Shown here: positions 17,933-25,321 of the stretch, piece after piece
Position numbering within the stretch: the stretch's first letter is position 1
Layout of the letters: every line of letters begins with the position of its first letter
Source: Bacillota bacterium
Lineage (GTDB): Bacteria > Bacillota > Clostridia > Christensenellales > Aristaeellaceae
DNA: 64,000 nt
Assembly: GCA_023436585.1 (NCBI GenBank)
Contig: JAEZIN010000019.1
Coordinates: 1-64,000, forward strand
Reading direction: 5' to 3'
Translations under genes and position numbers: made by a program
Notes under the pieces: model-generated
What the model was told of the DNA's origin: nothing
Seen by the model: the letters and a program-made list of their open reading frames with translations, nothing else
The model's database searches: none

Positions 17933-18555
17933 CGACCGCATGGCTTACGCTGATGAAGGGTGATAAGGTTGTCGAGATTGTGGAAAAAAATGCCGATCTG
18001 ACGCTGTTCTCCAATTTCTGGTGCAAGCAAAGTTATCTCCGAGATAATCTGCTTATTTAGACCTCCTCTGCTTCCATCTCCTGAAGACATCGTTCTCAAC
18101 TCGTCGTACCGACTTCCGAGATTTTGCAGTAAAAACTCCGGATCAAGACGGATAGATGTGCAAACGGCTGCTATTGACTGGTTTGTTGTTAATGGTATTT
18201 CACATATCGCAACCGTTCCGCGTGTTTTTCCCTGCCCTGCAAGTGCAATTAAAACAGATTTTGCTTTTACCCATTGTGCGCTGGAATGCTGAAGTCCCTC
18301 ATCAGAAATCTGATTATCTGTTGAGAAAATCCTCTTCTTATTTACTTCACCCGATGACAACCATGGGATAGTTTTTGGATTCCAGTAGCTGGCTACAGAT
18401 GTGCTTGGAGTTCCACCAGTGATGATTTCTGCCTCATCTCCTAACTTACGCTGTTCCCAAGCATAGGCCTTTCCATATGGCGTTAACAACTCAACATGGT
18501 AAGCGGCAACTGTAATGTAGTATTTGAAAGGGCATAAGCAATCCTGCTGGGTCAT
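17929..18555 (-). CDS. Silent half-HsdS cassette (one TRD), inverted orientation
   Basis: 208 residues of open frame on the minus strand; the real cassette is 17944-18462. One TRD of a fourth type (LGDEAEIITGGTPSTSVASYW) lies between AWEQRK and LDNLITLHQRK, after which only PCGR remains before the stop. The leader before AWEQRK lacks a ribosome binding site and looks accidental. Because it is opposite to the expressed hsdS and to cassette 1, inversion through repeats A or B could bring its TRD into either place. Confidence 0.78.
   Translation of the reverse strand: MTQQDCLCPFKYYITVAAYHVELLTPYGKAYAWEQRKLGDEAEIITGGTPSTSVASYWNPKTIPWLSSGEVNKKRIFSTDNQISDEGLQHSSAQWVKAKSVLIALAGQGKTRGTVAICEIPLTTNQSIAAVCTSIRLDPEFLLQNLGSRYDELRTMSSGDGSRGGLNKQIISEITLLAPEIGEQRQIGIFFHNLDNLITLHQRKPCGR
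17944..17976 (-). repeat. hsdS repeat B, copy 4 (inverted cassette 2)
   Basis: The exact reverse complement of the 33-base repeat B at 12525-12557 and 16939-16971. Confidence 0.9.
18445..18462 (-). repeat. hsdS repeat A, copy 4 (inverted cassette 2)
   Basis: The exact reverse complement of the 18-base repeat A at 12045, 12657 and 16450. Confidence 0.9.
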
Positions 18556-18581
18556 TCATTAAGTTTGCCAATTTCTATTGA

Positions 18582-18661
18582 CCACCAACGCCTGTGAGGT
18601 GCGTTTTTTACGCAGGCCCAGCCAGATACCTACCCTTGGCCATGAAAAATGCCGTTGGTGG
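18582..18661. repeat. Inverted repeat downstream of the R-M locus
   Basis: CCACCAACG (18582-18590) and CGTTGGTGG (18653-18661) form a nine-base inverted repeat around 62 bases. It may be a remnant of an insertion or a structured RNA; no gene is seen between 18556 and 18783. Confidence 0.3.
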
Positions 18662-18783
18662 GCGTCTACTGTGCGGATATTTCTTTTGCTTTTCTACGCG
18701 GAAAGCCTTGCATTCCACCTGTGAATGTATAAGCTGACAGAGCTTCAAGGCACAGCATACAACAACGAACGGAGGAATGAATC

Positions 18784-19410
18784 ATGGAAATGGGCAAGCT
18801 CACTGCAAAATTGAGGGATGCGGTTCCGGTATCCTTATTAGTGGATGGCAAGGAGATCAAGCGGTACAAGAACATTGAGATCCCGGACGAACTCAAGAAG
18901 CTGGAGTATCAGGACTTCAAATTCGATGTACAGCTTAATGGTTTTATCACATTCAAGATTATGTTCGAGCCGGGCGTACTGCCCGAGGAATTCCCACAGC
19001 TGCGTGAACGGAGGGCGCGGAAGCCCTTGGCCCAAGATGTGCAGTCGCAGGAAGCGGCAACAGTGGAAGATATGCAGGCGGAGACGGAGCAGCAACCGCA
19101 GAACGAGCAACAACCGCAGGACGAGCAGGCGACCGAGGCCCTACCCGCATCGGAGGTGGGGGCATACGCGCAAGCGCTGGAGGACGCCCAAGTCGGAGGC
19201 AGGCCGGTTGAAATCGCAACGGCCATGGCAGATGGAGAGGCCATCAAGATCACCGAGAACGAAGGCGAAGGGCGACTGGTTGTAATCACGGTAGAGCCAG
19301 AGAGCACCGAGGCCACAGCGCAGCTCAAGAGCGACATACCGACCAAGAAGCCTGTGAGAAAAGGCAAGGGCAAGAAGGACACGGCATCCATGGAGGATGC
19401 AGGCAAGTAA
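18784..19410 (+). CDS. Hypothetical protein with a low-complexity acidic middle
   Basis: 208 residues. The ATG follows GGAGG at a good distance. The first 75 residues look folded (LLVDGKEIKRYKNIEIPDEL, then a hydrophobic FKIMFEPGV). The middle is Gln/Glu/Pro-rich with an EQQPQNEQQPQDEQ repeat, and the C-terminus ends in a Lys-rich KKPVRKGKGKKD tail. No family is recognised. It is the last gene of the element before the tRNA and has its own terminator. Confidence 0.6.
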   Translation: MEMGKLTAKLRDAVPVSLLVDGKEIKRYKNIEIPDELKKLEYQDFKFDVQLNGFITFKIMFEPGVLPEEFPQLRERRARKPLAQDVQSQEAATVEDMQAETEQQPQNEQQPQDEQATEALPASEVGAYAQALEDAQVGGRPVEIATAMADGEAIKITENEGEGRLVVITVEPESTEATAQLKSDIPTKKPVRKGKGKKDTASMEDAGK

Positions 19411-19423
19411 GCTATAAAAAAAT

Positions 19424-19448
19424 CCGGCAAAACAACGCCGGTTTTTTT
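19424..19448 (+). terminator. Rho-independent terminator
   Basis: CCGGC and GCCGG around an eight-base loop, followed by seven T. It ends the 208-residue gene. Confidence 0.85.
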
Positions 19449-19639
19449 ATTGTGTCTCGAGGGTGGGTGCATAAGTACACGATTACACGGGAGCCTTTGG
19501 ATTTCGTGTACTTTTGCACATTTACTGAAGCGCTTTTCAACTATCAAGAAGCACTTGATTTTTCCATGTGAGTCCGCCCGTGTATTCCTGCAAAAAGAGT
19601 ACCAAAGGCCAGTATTTTTGGGGCAACATGCAGGCAAAC

Positions 19640-19671
19640 AAATAAGCCCACCGCAATCGGCGAGCTTATTT
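19640..19671 (-). terminator. Stem-loop downstream of tRNA-Ser
   Basis: AAATAAGC pairs with GCTTATTT, with an inner CCG/CGG pair. On the minus strand it lies 24 bases after the tRNA 3' end and is followed by TTATTTGTTTG, fitting a tRNA terminator. Confidence 0.6.
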
Positions 19672-19694
19672 GCACCAACTAATGTCGGTATTGA

Positions 19695-19783
19695 TGGCGG
19701 AGAAGGTGGGATTCGAACCCACGTGCCCTTGCGGACAACCGCATTTCGAGTGCGGCTCGTTGCGACCACTTCGATACTTCTCC
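19695..19783 (-). tRNA. tRNA-Ser (anticodon CGA)
   Basis: 89 bases with a seven-pair acceptor stem (GGAGAAG with CTTCTCC), a seven-base anticodon loop CTCGAAA giving anticodon CGA (at 19746-19748), a long variable arm typical of serine tRNAs, the T-loop GGTTCGAATCC and an encoded CCA. Its 3' end faces the mobile element, which probably uses it as attachment site. Confidence 0.95.
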
Positions 19784-19983
19784 AGACAATGCAAAATTAT
19801 ATCATGGCAGGCCTTGCTTTGCAAGTGCTGGGCTTGAATCGGCGCGATTGGGCTTGCTCTTATATGTGAAGGCGGTGCAGCACCGCAGTGCCGCAGGATA
19901 TTTCCCATACAGGCAGGAATCCTTGCACATTTTGGGGAATGAAGGAGCAGATAGGCTGTACCGCAGCAAAGGAAGGGTAAGGC

Positions 19984-20766
19984 ATGGCGGAGTTTGAATA
20001 CATGCCCGCGCTGCACTTTTTTGTGCACCGCATCTGCACGCCCAAGTGGGTGATTCTGCGGCAGAACATTGACTTCAATGATCTGACGTACGTGTACGAG
20101 GGGAAGGGATACTATCTTATAGACGGGGAGCGGATCGACGTGTATCCCGGCTGCCTTTTGAGCATTCCCAGCGGCCACTGGCGGGAGGCATATACCGATC
20201 CCAAGGAGCTGCTCAAATTGTATGCGGTGAACTACAACATGTATGATTTTGAGCGCACTCCCATCGCCCCGCCCCTGCCATTATGCATCGATATCGGCAT
20301 CCACAAGGAACTGATGTACAGCCTGGATACCTTGGGCCGTATATGGGCACTGAAGGAACCCACCTATCCTTTGATGGCGGCATCCACGTTCCTGAGCATC
20401 ATGAGCACAATTCTGATGTTGGTAAAATCCGAAAAGACGGCCTATGGCAACGCCAGGGTGAAAATGGTGGCGGACTATGTGCTTTCCCACATCAGCAGCC
20501 GGATCCTCACCAGGGAGCTGGTGGAGCTGACGTCGCTCCACCCCGTGTATTTGAATGCGCTGGTGCAAAAGCATACGGGCCATACGCTTCGCAATTTTAT
20601 CAACCGCATCAAAACCAATGTGGCGGAAGACATCATCGTGCATGAAAAAATACCCATCAACGAGGCGGCTGCCCGCTGCGGGTATTCGGATATTTATTAT
20701 TTCAGCAAAACATTCAAAAAGCTGAAGGGTTATCCGCCGTCCTATATCAAGAAAGCAAAAACGTAG
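19984..20766 (+). CDS. AraC-family transcriptional regulator
   Basis: 260 residues. The N-terminal cupin-like sensor (residues 20-90, with GKGYYLIDGERIDVYPG) would bind a sugar or related ligand. The C-terminal AraC domain has two helix-turn-helix units: LTRELVELTSLHPVYLNALV and the signature NEAAARCGYSDIYYFSKTFK, ending YPPSYIKK. It is the first gene past the tRNA and stands alone; targets are probably nearby sugar-use genes, which is inferred from position only. Confidence 0.9.
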   Translation: MAEFEYMPALHFFVHRICTPKWVILRQNIDFNDLTYVYEGKGYYLIDGERIDVYPGCLLSIPSGHWREAYTDPKELLKLYAVNYNMYDFERTPIAPPLPLCIDIGIHKELMYSLDTLGRIWALKEPTYPLMAASTFLSIMSTILMLVKSEKTAYGNARVKMVADYVLSHISSRILTRELVELTSLHPVYLNALVQKHTGHTLRNFINRIKTNVAEDIIVHEKIPINEAAARCGYSDIYYFSKTFKKLKGYPPSYIKKAKT

Positions 20767-20816
20767 CCAGGTGGAAACATAAAGCTTCCCTGCTATTTGG
20801 ACGGCGGCAAATCCCA

Positions 20817-21110
20817 TTACGGGTAGAAGCCTTCCACCCTGCATGCATCCGGGAATGCGCAGAAATAGGATGTCCAAGGCTCCAGTATGGGATTAATACA
20901 GGCATTTTCAAGCGTCTGTTGGATTTCCGCCGCCAAGCGCATGATCACAGCGCCGCGATGGATATAGCAGGGTTCCGGGTCATTGAAATAATAAACGCTC
21001 TTTTGAAGGATGATTTCCTCCGGGAAGGGAAGGTTGGCAGGCAATCCTTCATATAGGATGGCTCCGCAATGATCCAGCACGCGGATATACATGAGGCATT
21101 TTTTCTTCAT
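20817..21110 (-). CDS. Small hypothetical protein
   Basis: 97 residues from the ATG at 21110, which has AGGAG about four bases upstream; longer readings of this frame run antisense to a LacI gene and are not real. It has a compact mixed composition (MYIRVLDHCGAILYEGLPANLPFPEE) with no signal peptide, membrane segment or known motif. It is transcribed away from the LacI gene at 21393. Confidence 0.5.
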   Translation of the reverse strand: MKKKCLMYIRVLDHCGAILYEGLPANLPFPEEIILQKSVYYFNDPEPCYIHRGAVIMRLAAEIQQTLENACINPILEPWTSYFCAFPDACRVEGFYP

Positions 21111-21335
21111 AAATCTCCTGGTTTCAGTCCCAGGGCCATTTGCTGTAAGGAGCCGGCCATGGAAGGCGGAATGCGGGTCTTGCCCGGTCTGTCTCATGCG
21201 CTTCATAACGAGGCTGAAGAGACAGTACATGGTATGCCGGGCAAGTGCCATCCGGGATAAGGGTTTGCTTTCGACGGGAGAAACATATTTTCCTGCCCGG
21301 TAAGCAGCCTTTGGGGCTTTCCCTGATTTATGTGG

Positions 21336-21365
21336 TTGACAATGCAATACAAGGCAGTTTATGAT
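21336..21365 (+). promoter_or_regulatory. Promoter of the first LacI gene
   Basis: TTGACA (21336-21341) and TATGAT (21360-21365) are 18 bases apart. Transcription would begin near 21372, which excludes the upstream in-frame starts and supports the TTG at 21393. Confidence 0.75.
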
Positions 21366-21392
21366 GAAAAAAACGGGGAAGAAGGTGGGCCT

Positions 21393-22418
21393 TTGTCTGT
21401 AACCATCAAGCAGATTGCCGATCTTTGCGGCGTATCCCGGGGGACGGTGGACCGGGTGCTGAACAAGCGCGGCAAGGTCCATCCAAGAACCCAGGAATTG
21501 ATTGAAAAGACAATCGCGCAGCTGAACTATACCCCCAACATCGCCGGGAAGGCGCTGGCGGCCAGGAAGCGGCCGCTTACGCTGGGCGTGGTGCTGTCTT
21601 CGGAGGGGAATCCGTTCTTCGACGACGTAATTCGCGGCATCCATCAGGCCCAGCAGGAGCTGCGCGACTTTGGTGTGCGCGTGAAAATGCGCAGGCTCCG
21701 CGGCTATGTGCCCAGGGAGCAGCTTCATCAAATCGCGGCGCTGGAAAACGAGGGGATGGACGGTTTGATCCTGCATCCCATTTTCGATCCAGCCATTGCG
21801 CAGAAGATACGCGAGCTCAAGGAACAGGGCACGTTCACCGTCACCGTGAATACGGATATACCCGACAGCTTGCGGCTTTGCTACGTCGGCAGCGATTATG
21901 AAAAGGGCGGCAGCATGGCGGCCGGCATGATCTCCCTGATCATGCAGGGAAACGCCAGGCTGGGCATCGTCAAAGGCGCGGACAATATATTGGGCCATCA
22001 GCAGCGGCTGGACGGCTTTTTAAGGCGTCTTCAGGAAGGGACAGAAAGTATTGACGTGGCGGATTACGCCAAGACCGAGGATGACGATGATATCGCCTAC
22101 GAATCCACCAGGAGCATGATGCAAAGGAATCCGGGCATCAACGCGCTGTACGTGGTGGGAGCCGGCATGGCGGGGGTATGCCGGGCGCTCGTCTCCCTGA
22201 ACCTTGGGACCCGGGTCGCCGTGGTGGGATTCGACAGCGTGCCCGATACGGTGGAAATGATGAAAAAAGGCATCGTGCGGGCTGTTATCTGCCAGCACCC
22301 TTTTACCCAGGGCTATCGGGCCGTAAAGGCGGCGTACGATTACCTGGTGGGCGGCGTGCAGCCGGCACCGGATTACTGCCTGGTGCAAAACGAGATCATG
22401 ATTTTGGAAAGCCTATAA
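21393..22418 (+). CDS. LacI-family transcriptional regulator (substrate-binding type)
   Basis: 341 residues from a TTG chosen by the promoter position and an AAGGTGG just upstream. The N-terminal LacI helix-turn-helix (TIKQIADLCGVSRGTVDRVLN) and hinge are followed by a periplasmic-binding-protein-like sensor (LGVVLSSEGNPFFDDVIRGI). RGTVDRVL is the variant recognition helix seen in regulators of the RbsR/sugar-binding group. It has its own strong terminator. It is not closely related to the other two LacI genes in the window, and its ligand is unknown. Confidence 0.9.
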   Translation: MSVTIKQIADLCGVSRGTVDRVLNKRGKVHPRTQELIEKTIAQLNYTPNIAGKALAARKRPLTLGVVLSSEGNPFFDDVIRGIHQAQQELRDFGVRVKMRRLRGYVPREQLHQIAALENEGMDGLILHPIFDPAIAQKIRELKEQGTFTVTVNTDIPDSLRLCYVGSDYEKGGSMAAGMISLIMQGNARLGIVKGADNILGHQQRLDGFLRRLQEGTESIDVADYAKTEDDDDIAYESTRSMMQRNPGINALYVVGAGMAGVCRALVSLNLGTRVAVVGFDSVPDTVEMMKKGIVRAVICQHPFTQGYRAVKAAYDYLVGGVQPAPDYCLVQNEIMILESL

Positions 22419-22437
22419 TGTCGTTTTATCAAAAAAC

Positions 22438-22478
22438 AAGGCTGCCGGAAACGCTTAGGTGTTCCGGCAGCCTTTTTT
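22438..22478. terminator. Bidirectional terminator between convergent LacI genes
   Basis: A 13-bp stem (AAGGCTGCCGGAA with TTCCGGCAGCCTT) with T-runs on both strands (TTTTTT on plus, TTGTTTTTT on minus). Confidence 0.9.
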
Positions 22479-22533
22479 CATCATGTCATCCAATGGTAAA
22501 AATTGGGCTAGAGGGGTATCCCAGAGCACTGCA

Positions 22534-23559
22534 TCAGGCTATTGTTCCCCTAATCTGCCGTACGGTCTCACCGGGCAACAGCTGTCCCTCCACCACGAAT
22601 ATGTCGGAGCCGGCGGTTTGAGGATGCTCAATGCGCTCTATCAGCCTGGCGGCCGCCTCCGCGCCGATGCGCTTGGTGTCCTGGCGGATGGTGGTGAGCT
22701 TGGGCTGCAAAAGCTGCATGAGTTCAATGCCGTCATACCCCGCGATGGAGATGTCATCCGGTATCTTCAGCCCTGCCGAATGGATGGCCTCTATGCCGCC
22801 CAGCGCCGCATAGTCGTCAGATAAAAAGATGCAGGTGGGGCGCACAGGCAATTGCAGAATCTGGGCAACGGCCTTGTTGGCGCTGGATGGGTTGGTGTAG
22901 GCACACTCCGCAATGTATTCGGGCGGTATGGGAAGCTTTAATTCCCGCATGGTGCGGTAAAAGCCCGTGATCCGGCTTTCCGTAACGGCGGAGCGCATGC
23001 CGTGGACAAAGGCGATGCGGCGGTGGCCCTGATCATATACATACCGGATCAGGTCCCGCATACCCCTAATATTATCGGAAAGAATGCAGGTGCGGTTGTT
23101 GAAGATATGGTCAATGGTAACGATGGGCAGGTCGGAGGCAATGAGATCGATCACCTCTGCGGCGAAGAAATCCACGCATGCCAGGCATACGCCGTCCACA
23201 TTGCGGTAGCGGCAGTGCTCCAGATACGTCATGTTGTTATGACCGATGTTGTGGTTAATGAAGGTGATGTCGTAGCCCTGGCGTTCCGCCTCGGTTTTGA
23301 AGCTGTCCAGCACGGCGGCAAAATAATTGTGGGTCAGGCCGTTGTTGTTGTCATCCACAAACAATACGCCCAGGTTGTAGGTGCGGTTGGTCTTCAGCGC
23401 CCTGGCCAGCGAGTTGGGATAATAGCCCACCTCTTTTGCGGTACGCATCACCAGCTCGCGGGTGACTTCGCTGACGTCGCTGTAATTGTTGAGTGCTTTG
23501 CTTACCGTGGATACGGATAAGCCGCATCTTATGGATACTTCCTTGATGGTCACGGTCAC
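22534..23559 (-). CDS. LacI-family regulator, paralogue 1 flanking the sugar ABC operon
   Basis: 341 residues. The N-terminal domain VTIKEVSIRCGLSVSTVSKA is a canonical LacI helix-turn-helix with hinge (LARALKTNRT), then the sugar-binding domain (DGVCLACVDFF, SDLPIVTIDH). It is highly similar along its whole length to the gene at 27868-28893; long identical blocks include YLEHCRYRNVDGVCLACVDF. A GTG start at 23559 follows AAAGGG. The two copies lie on the same strand either side of the transporter operon, so they likely arose by duplication and may regulate it. Confidence 0.93.
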   Translation of the reverse strand: MTVTIKEVSIRCGLSVSTVSKALNNYSDVSEVTRELVMRTAKEVGYYPNSLARALKTNRTYNLGVLFVDDNNNGLTHNYFAAVLDSFKTEAERQGYDITFINHNIGHNNMTYLEHCRYRNVDGVCLACVDFFAAEVIDLIASDLPIVTIDHIFNNRTCILSDNIRGMRDLIRYVYDQGHRRIAFVHGMRSAVTESRITGFYRTMRELKLPIPPEYIAECAYTNPSSANKAVAQILQLPVRPTCIFLSDDYAALGGIEAIHSAGLKIPDDISIAGYDGIELMQLLQPKLTTIRQDTKRIGAEAAARLIERIEHPQTAGSDIFVVEGQLLPGETVRQIRGTIA

Positions 23560-23690
23560 ATTGCACCCTTTCTGTTCAAGCTCTCTGCCTCAATCTGAAC
23601 CTTTGGCGTATTCATGTTATTATAATTCGTATCATATCAAAAGAACAAGGGTAAAACGAATATTTTTTAACAAATGGCTCAATGCATAAG

Positions 23691-23731
23691 AAAGAGGCGC
23701 TGTAACGCCGATGCGTTTTTGGCGCCTCTTT
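23691..23731 (-). terminator. Terminator of the sugar ABC operon
   Basis: AAAGAGGCGC pairs with GGCGCCTCTTT; on the minus strand TTTCTTAT follows. It lies between the permease end and the LacI promoter region. Confidence 0.6.
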
Positions 23732-23827
23732 CCGTTCTTGCCTTTTCCAGGAGGAGGGAAAAGGCAATGACCACTTTTTTAGGGGGACTCTTATCCTATG
23801 AGTTTGGCAGCCGGCGGCGTTGAAAAC

Positions 23828-25321
23828 TTATTCCTTGACGCCGCCCAAGGCCACACCCTGAATGATGTATTTGGAAAGCCCAAAATACACCAGCAGCAGG
23901 GGCAGCGCGGTAATGGTGAGGCCCAGGTAAATGGAGCCGAACTCCGTGCGGTATACGTCGCCGCGCAGCATTTGCACCATCATGGGCAGCGTTTGCTTGC
24001 TGGCGCTGCGGATCATCATCAAGGGTGTCAGGTAGTTGTTCCAGGAGGTAATCACCGAGAAGATGCCCATGGTGGCCAGCGCGGGGGCAAGGATGGGCAT
24101 GACCACCTTGTTGTAGGTGTAAAATTCCTTGGCGCCGTCGATGCGGGAAGCTTCCACAATAGACAGTTGGAAGTTGGCCTGCAGGTACTGGCGCATGAAG
24201 AACACGGTGGACGGCGCCGCGATAGCCGGCAGGATCAGGGGCAGGTAGTTATCCGTCCAGCCCAGCTGATACATGAACAGGAAGAAGCCGACGTTGGATA
24301 TCTGCTGGGGAATCATCAGTATGCCCACAATCGCCGCGAACAGGAACCTGCGTCCCTTGAATTCATACACCGTCAGGCCGTAGGCCGTAAGCGCTGAGAA
24401 ATACACCGAAAGGGCTGTGGAGCCAAAGGCGATGGTGGCGCTGTTGCGCAGGCCCAGGAAAGCGTCGAAACTCTTGCCGGTGCCGGTCAGTATGTTCCAG
24501 TTGCTTCCAAGGTAGATGCTGGGGATTAATGACACGCCCTGCTGAATCTGGTAGGTGGAGCGGGTAGCGTTGACGATCATCACCAGGAAGGGGAAGATGG
24601 ACAGCACGGACAGGAATGTGCACAGAATGTACAGCAGCGTCCGTTTTGTATTGACAAAAGCATTGGCGTTTAGAATCAGCACCGCAATGGGGGCCAGCAC
24701 CGCCACATAGGTGAAGGGGCCAAGGATGGCGGTGGAGTAGGGCATGTCAATGGGCAGTGCTCTTACGCGTAAAACCGTATAGAAAAGCACCAGCGCTGCG
24801 GTAAGGGTGAACACCGCCGACCAGGTCCACATTTGGGAAACCAATTTGTCTCTGCCCAGGAGCTGAAATGCAAGGGCCAGGAGGAGCAGGCCCGCACCGA
24901 TATAGCCCAGCACCGGCAGTTGGGGCAGATTGGGCTTGTAAACATTGCCGGTTGCGTTCAAAACACTCTGTTTCATGGTTAGCTTTTCGGGAAAGCCGGA
25001 GGAAACAAGGCGATAGGTGATATCCTCGCCGGATGCGCCGCTTGCGCTTTCGGCAATTTTCTGCTCCAGGGCGGCGATATCCTCCTGCGCCTCGGTGACG
25101 CGGGACATGGCCCGCTTATACTTGCGGCTGTCGGTAGGCTCCTTGGCGGCATCCAGGTCACTCAGCGCCTTCTCCAATTCGGGAAGGCCGGCCTTTAAAG
25201 CCTCCAGGGATGTCTGCGTCTCCTGGATGGAAATATCCTTGAAGGTGAAGGCGGGAATAAAGCACGCCGCCAGTGCCGCCGCCAGCAGAAGGATGGAGAT
25301 TATCCGAATGGCCGGTTTCAC
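23828..25321 (-). CDS. Sugar ABC permease, MalG type, with a large N-terminal membrane extension
   Basis: 497 residues, against about 275 for a usual MalG-type permease. The C-terminal 275 residues are canonical, with six membrane segments and the EAA loop (EASRIDGAKEFYTYNKVVMP) that contacts the ATPase. The first 220 are extra: a membrane segment (residues 7-27), an outside coiled-coil-like stretch rich in Glu/Lys/Ala (35-95), then three more membrane segments (about 138-220). A GTG start with AGGAGG eight bases upstream overlaps the MalF-type gene by GTGA. No ATPase gene is nearby, so a shared MsmX-like ATPase is likely. Confidence 0.9.
   Translation of the reverse strand: MKPAIRIISILLLAAALAACFIPAFTFKDISIQETQTSLEALKAGLPELEKALSDLDAAKEPTDSRKYKRAMSRVTEAQEDIAALEQKIAESASGASGEDITYRLVSSGFPEKLTMKQSVLNATGNVYKPNLPQLPVLGYIGAGLLLLALAFQLLGRDKLVSQMWTWSAVFTLTAALVLFYTVLRVRALPIDMPYSTAILGPFTYVAVLAPIAVLILNANAFVNTKRTLLYILCTFLSVLSIFPFLVMIVNATRSTYQIQQGVSLIPSIYLGSNWNILTGTGKSFDAFLGLRNSATIAFGSTALSVYFSALTAYGLTVYEFKGRRFLFAAIVGILMIPQQISNVGFFLFMYQLGWTDNYLPLILPAIAAPSTVFFMRQYLQANFQLSIVEASRIDGAKEFYTYNKVVMPILAPALATMGIFSVITSWNNYLTPLMMIRSASKQTLPMMVQMLRGDVYRTEFGSIYLGLTITALPLLLVYFGLSKYIIQGVALGGVKE

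Larger units (their letters stand above)
1..19694. mobile_element. Integrated phage- or ICE-like element, left end outside window
   Basis: A continuous block of accessory genes ends at the 3' end of a tRNA-Ser gene (19695-19783), a classic integration target. It holds a phage-type replication module, an XRE/ImmA pair, and a type I R-M locus that is visibly more AT-rich than the genes beyond the tRNA. No capsid, terminase, relaxase or element integrase is visible; the only recombinase (17000-17932) sits among hsdS cassettes and more likely serves them. Prophage, satellite or ICE cannot be told apart here. The right boundary is inferred from the tRNA and the change in gene content, since the other attachment site would lie outside the window. 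Confidence 0.65.

Noticed and set aside
12045..18462. Repeats of 18-33 bases considered as a CRISPR array or transposon ends
   Set aside because: They code conserved HsdS protein segments, are spaced by whole TRDs, and are not regular.
18909..19769. Open frame of 286 codons on the minus strand across the tRNA
   Set aside because: It runs through the tRNA-Ser gene and antisense to the 208-residue gene, so it is an accident of composition.
20817..21998. Open frame of 393 codons on the minus strand
   Set aside because: Most of it is antisense to the LacI gene at 21393. Only the last 97 codons, which follow a ribosome binding site at 21110, are kept.
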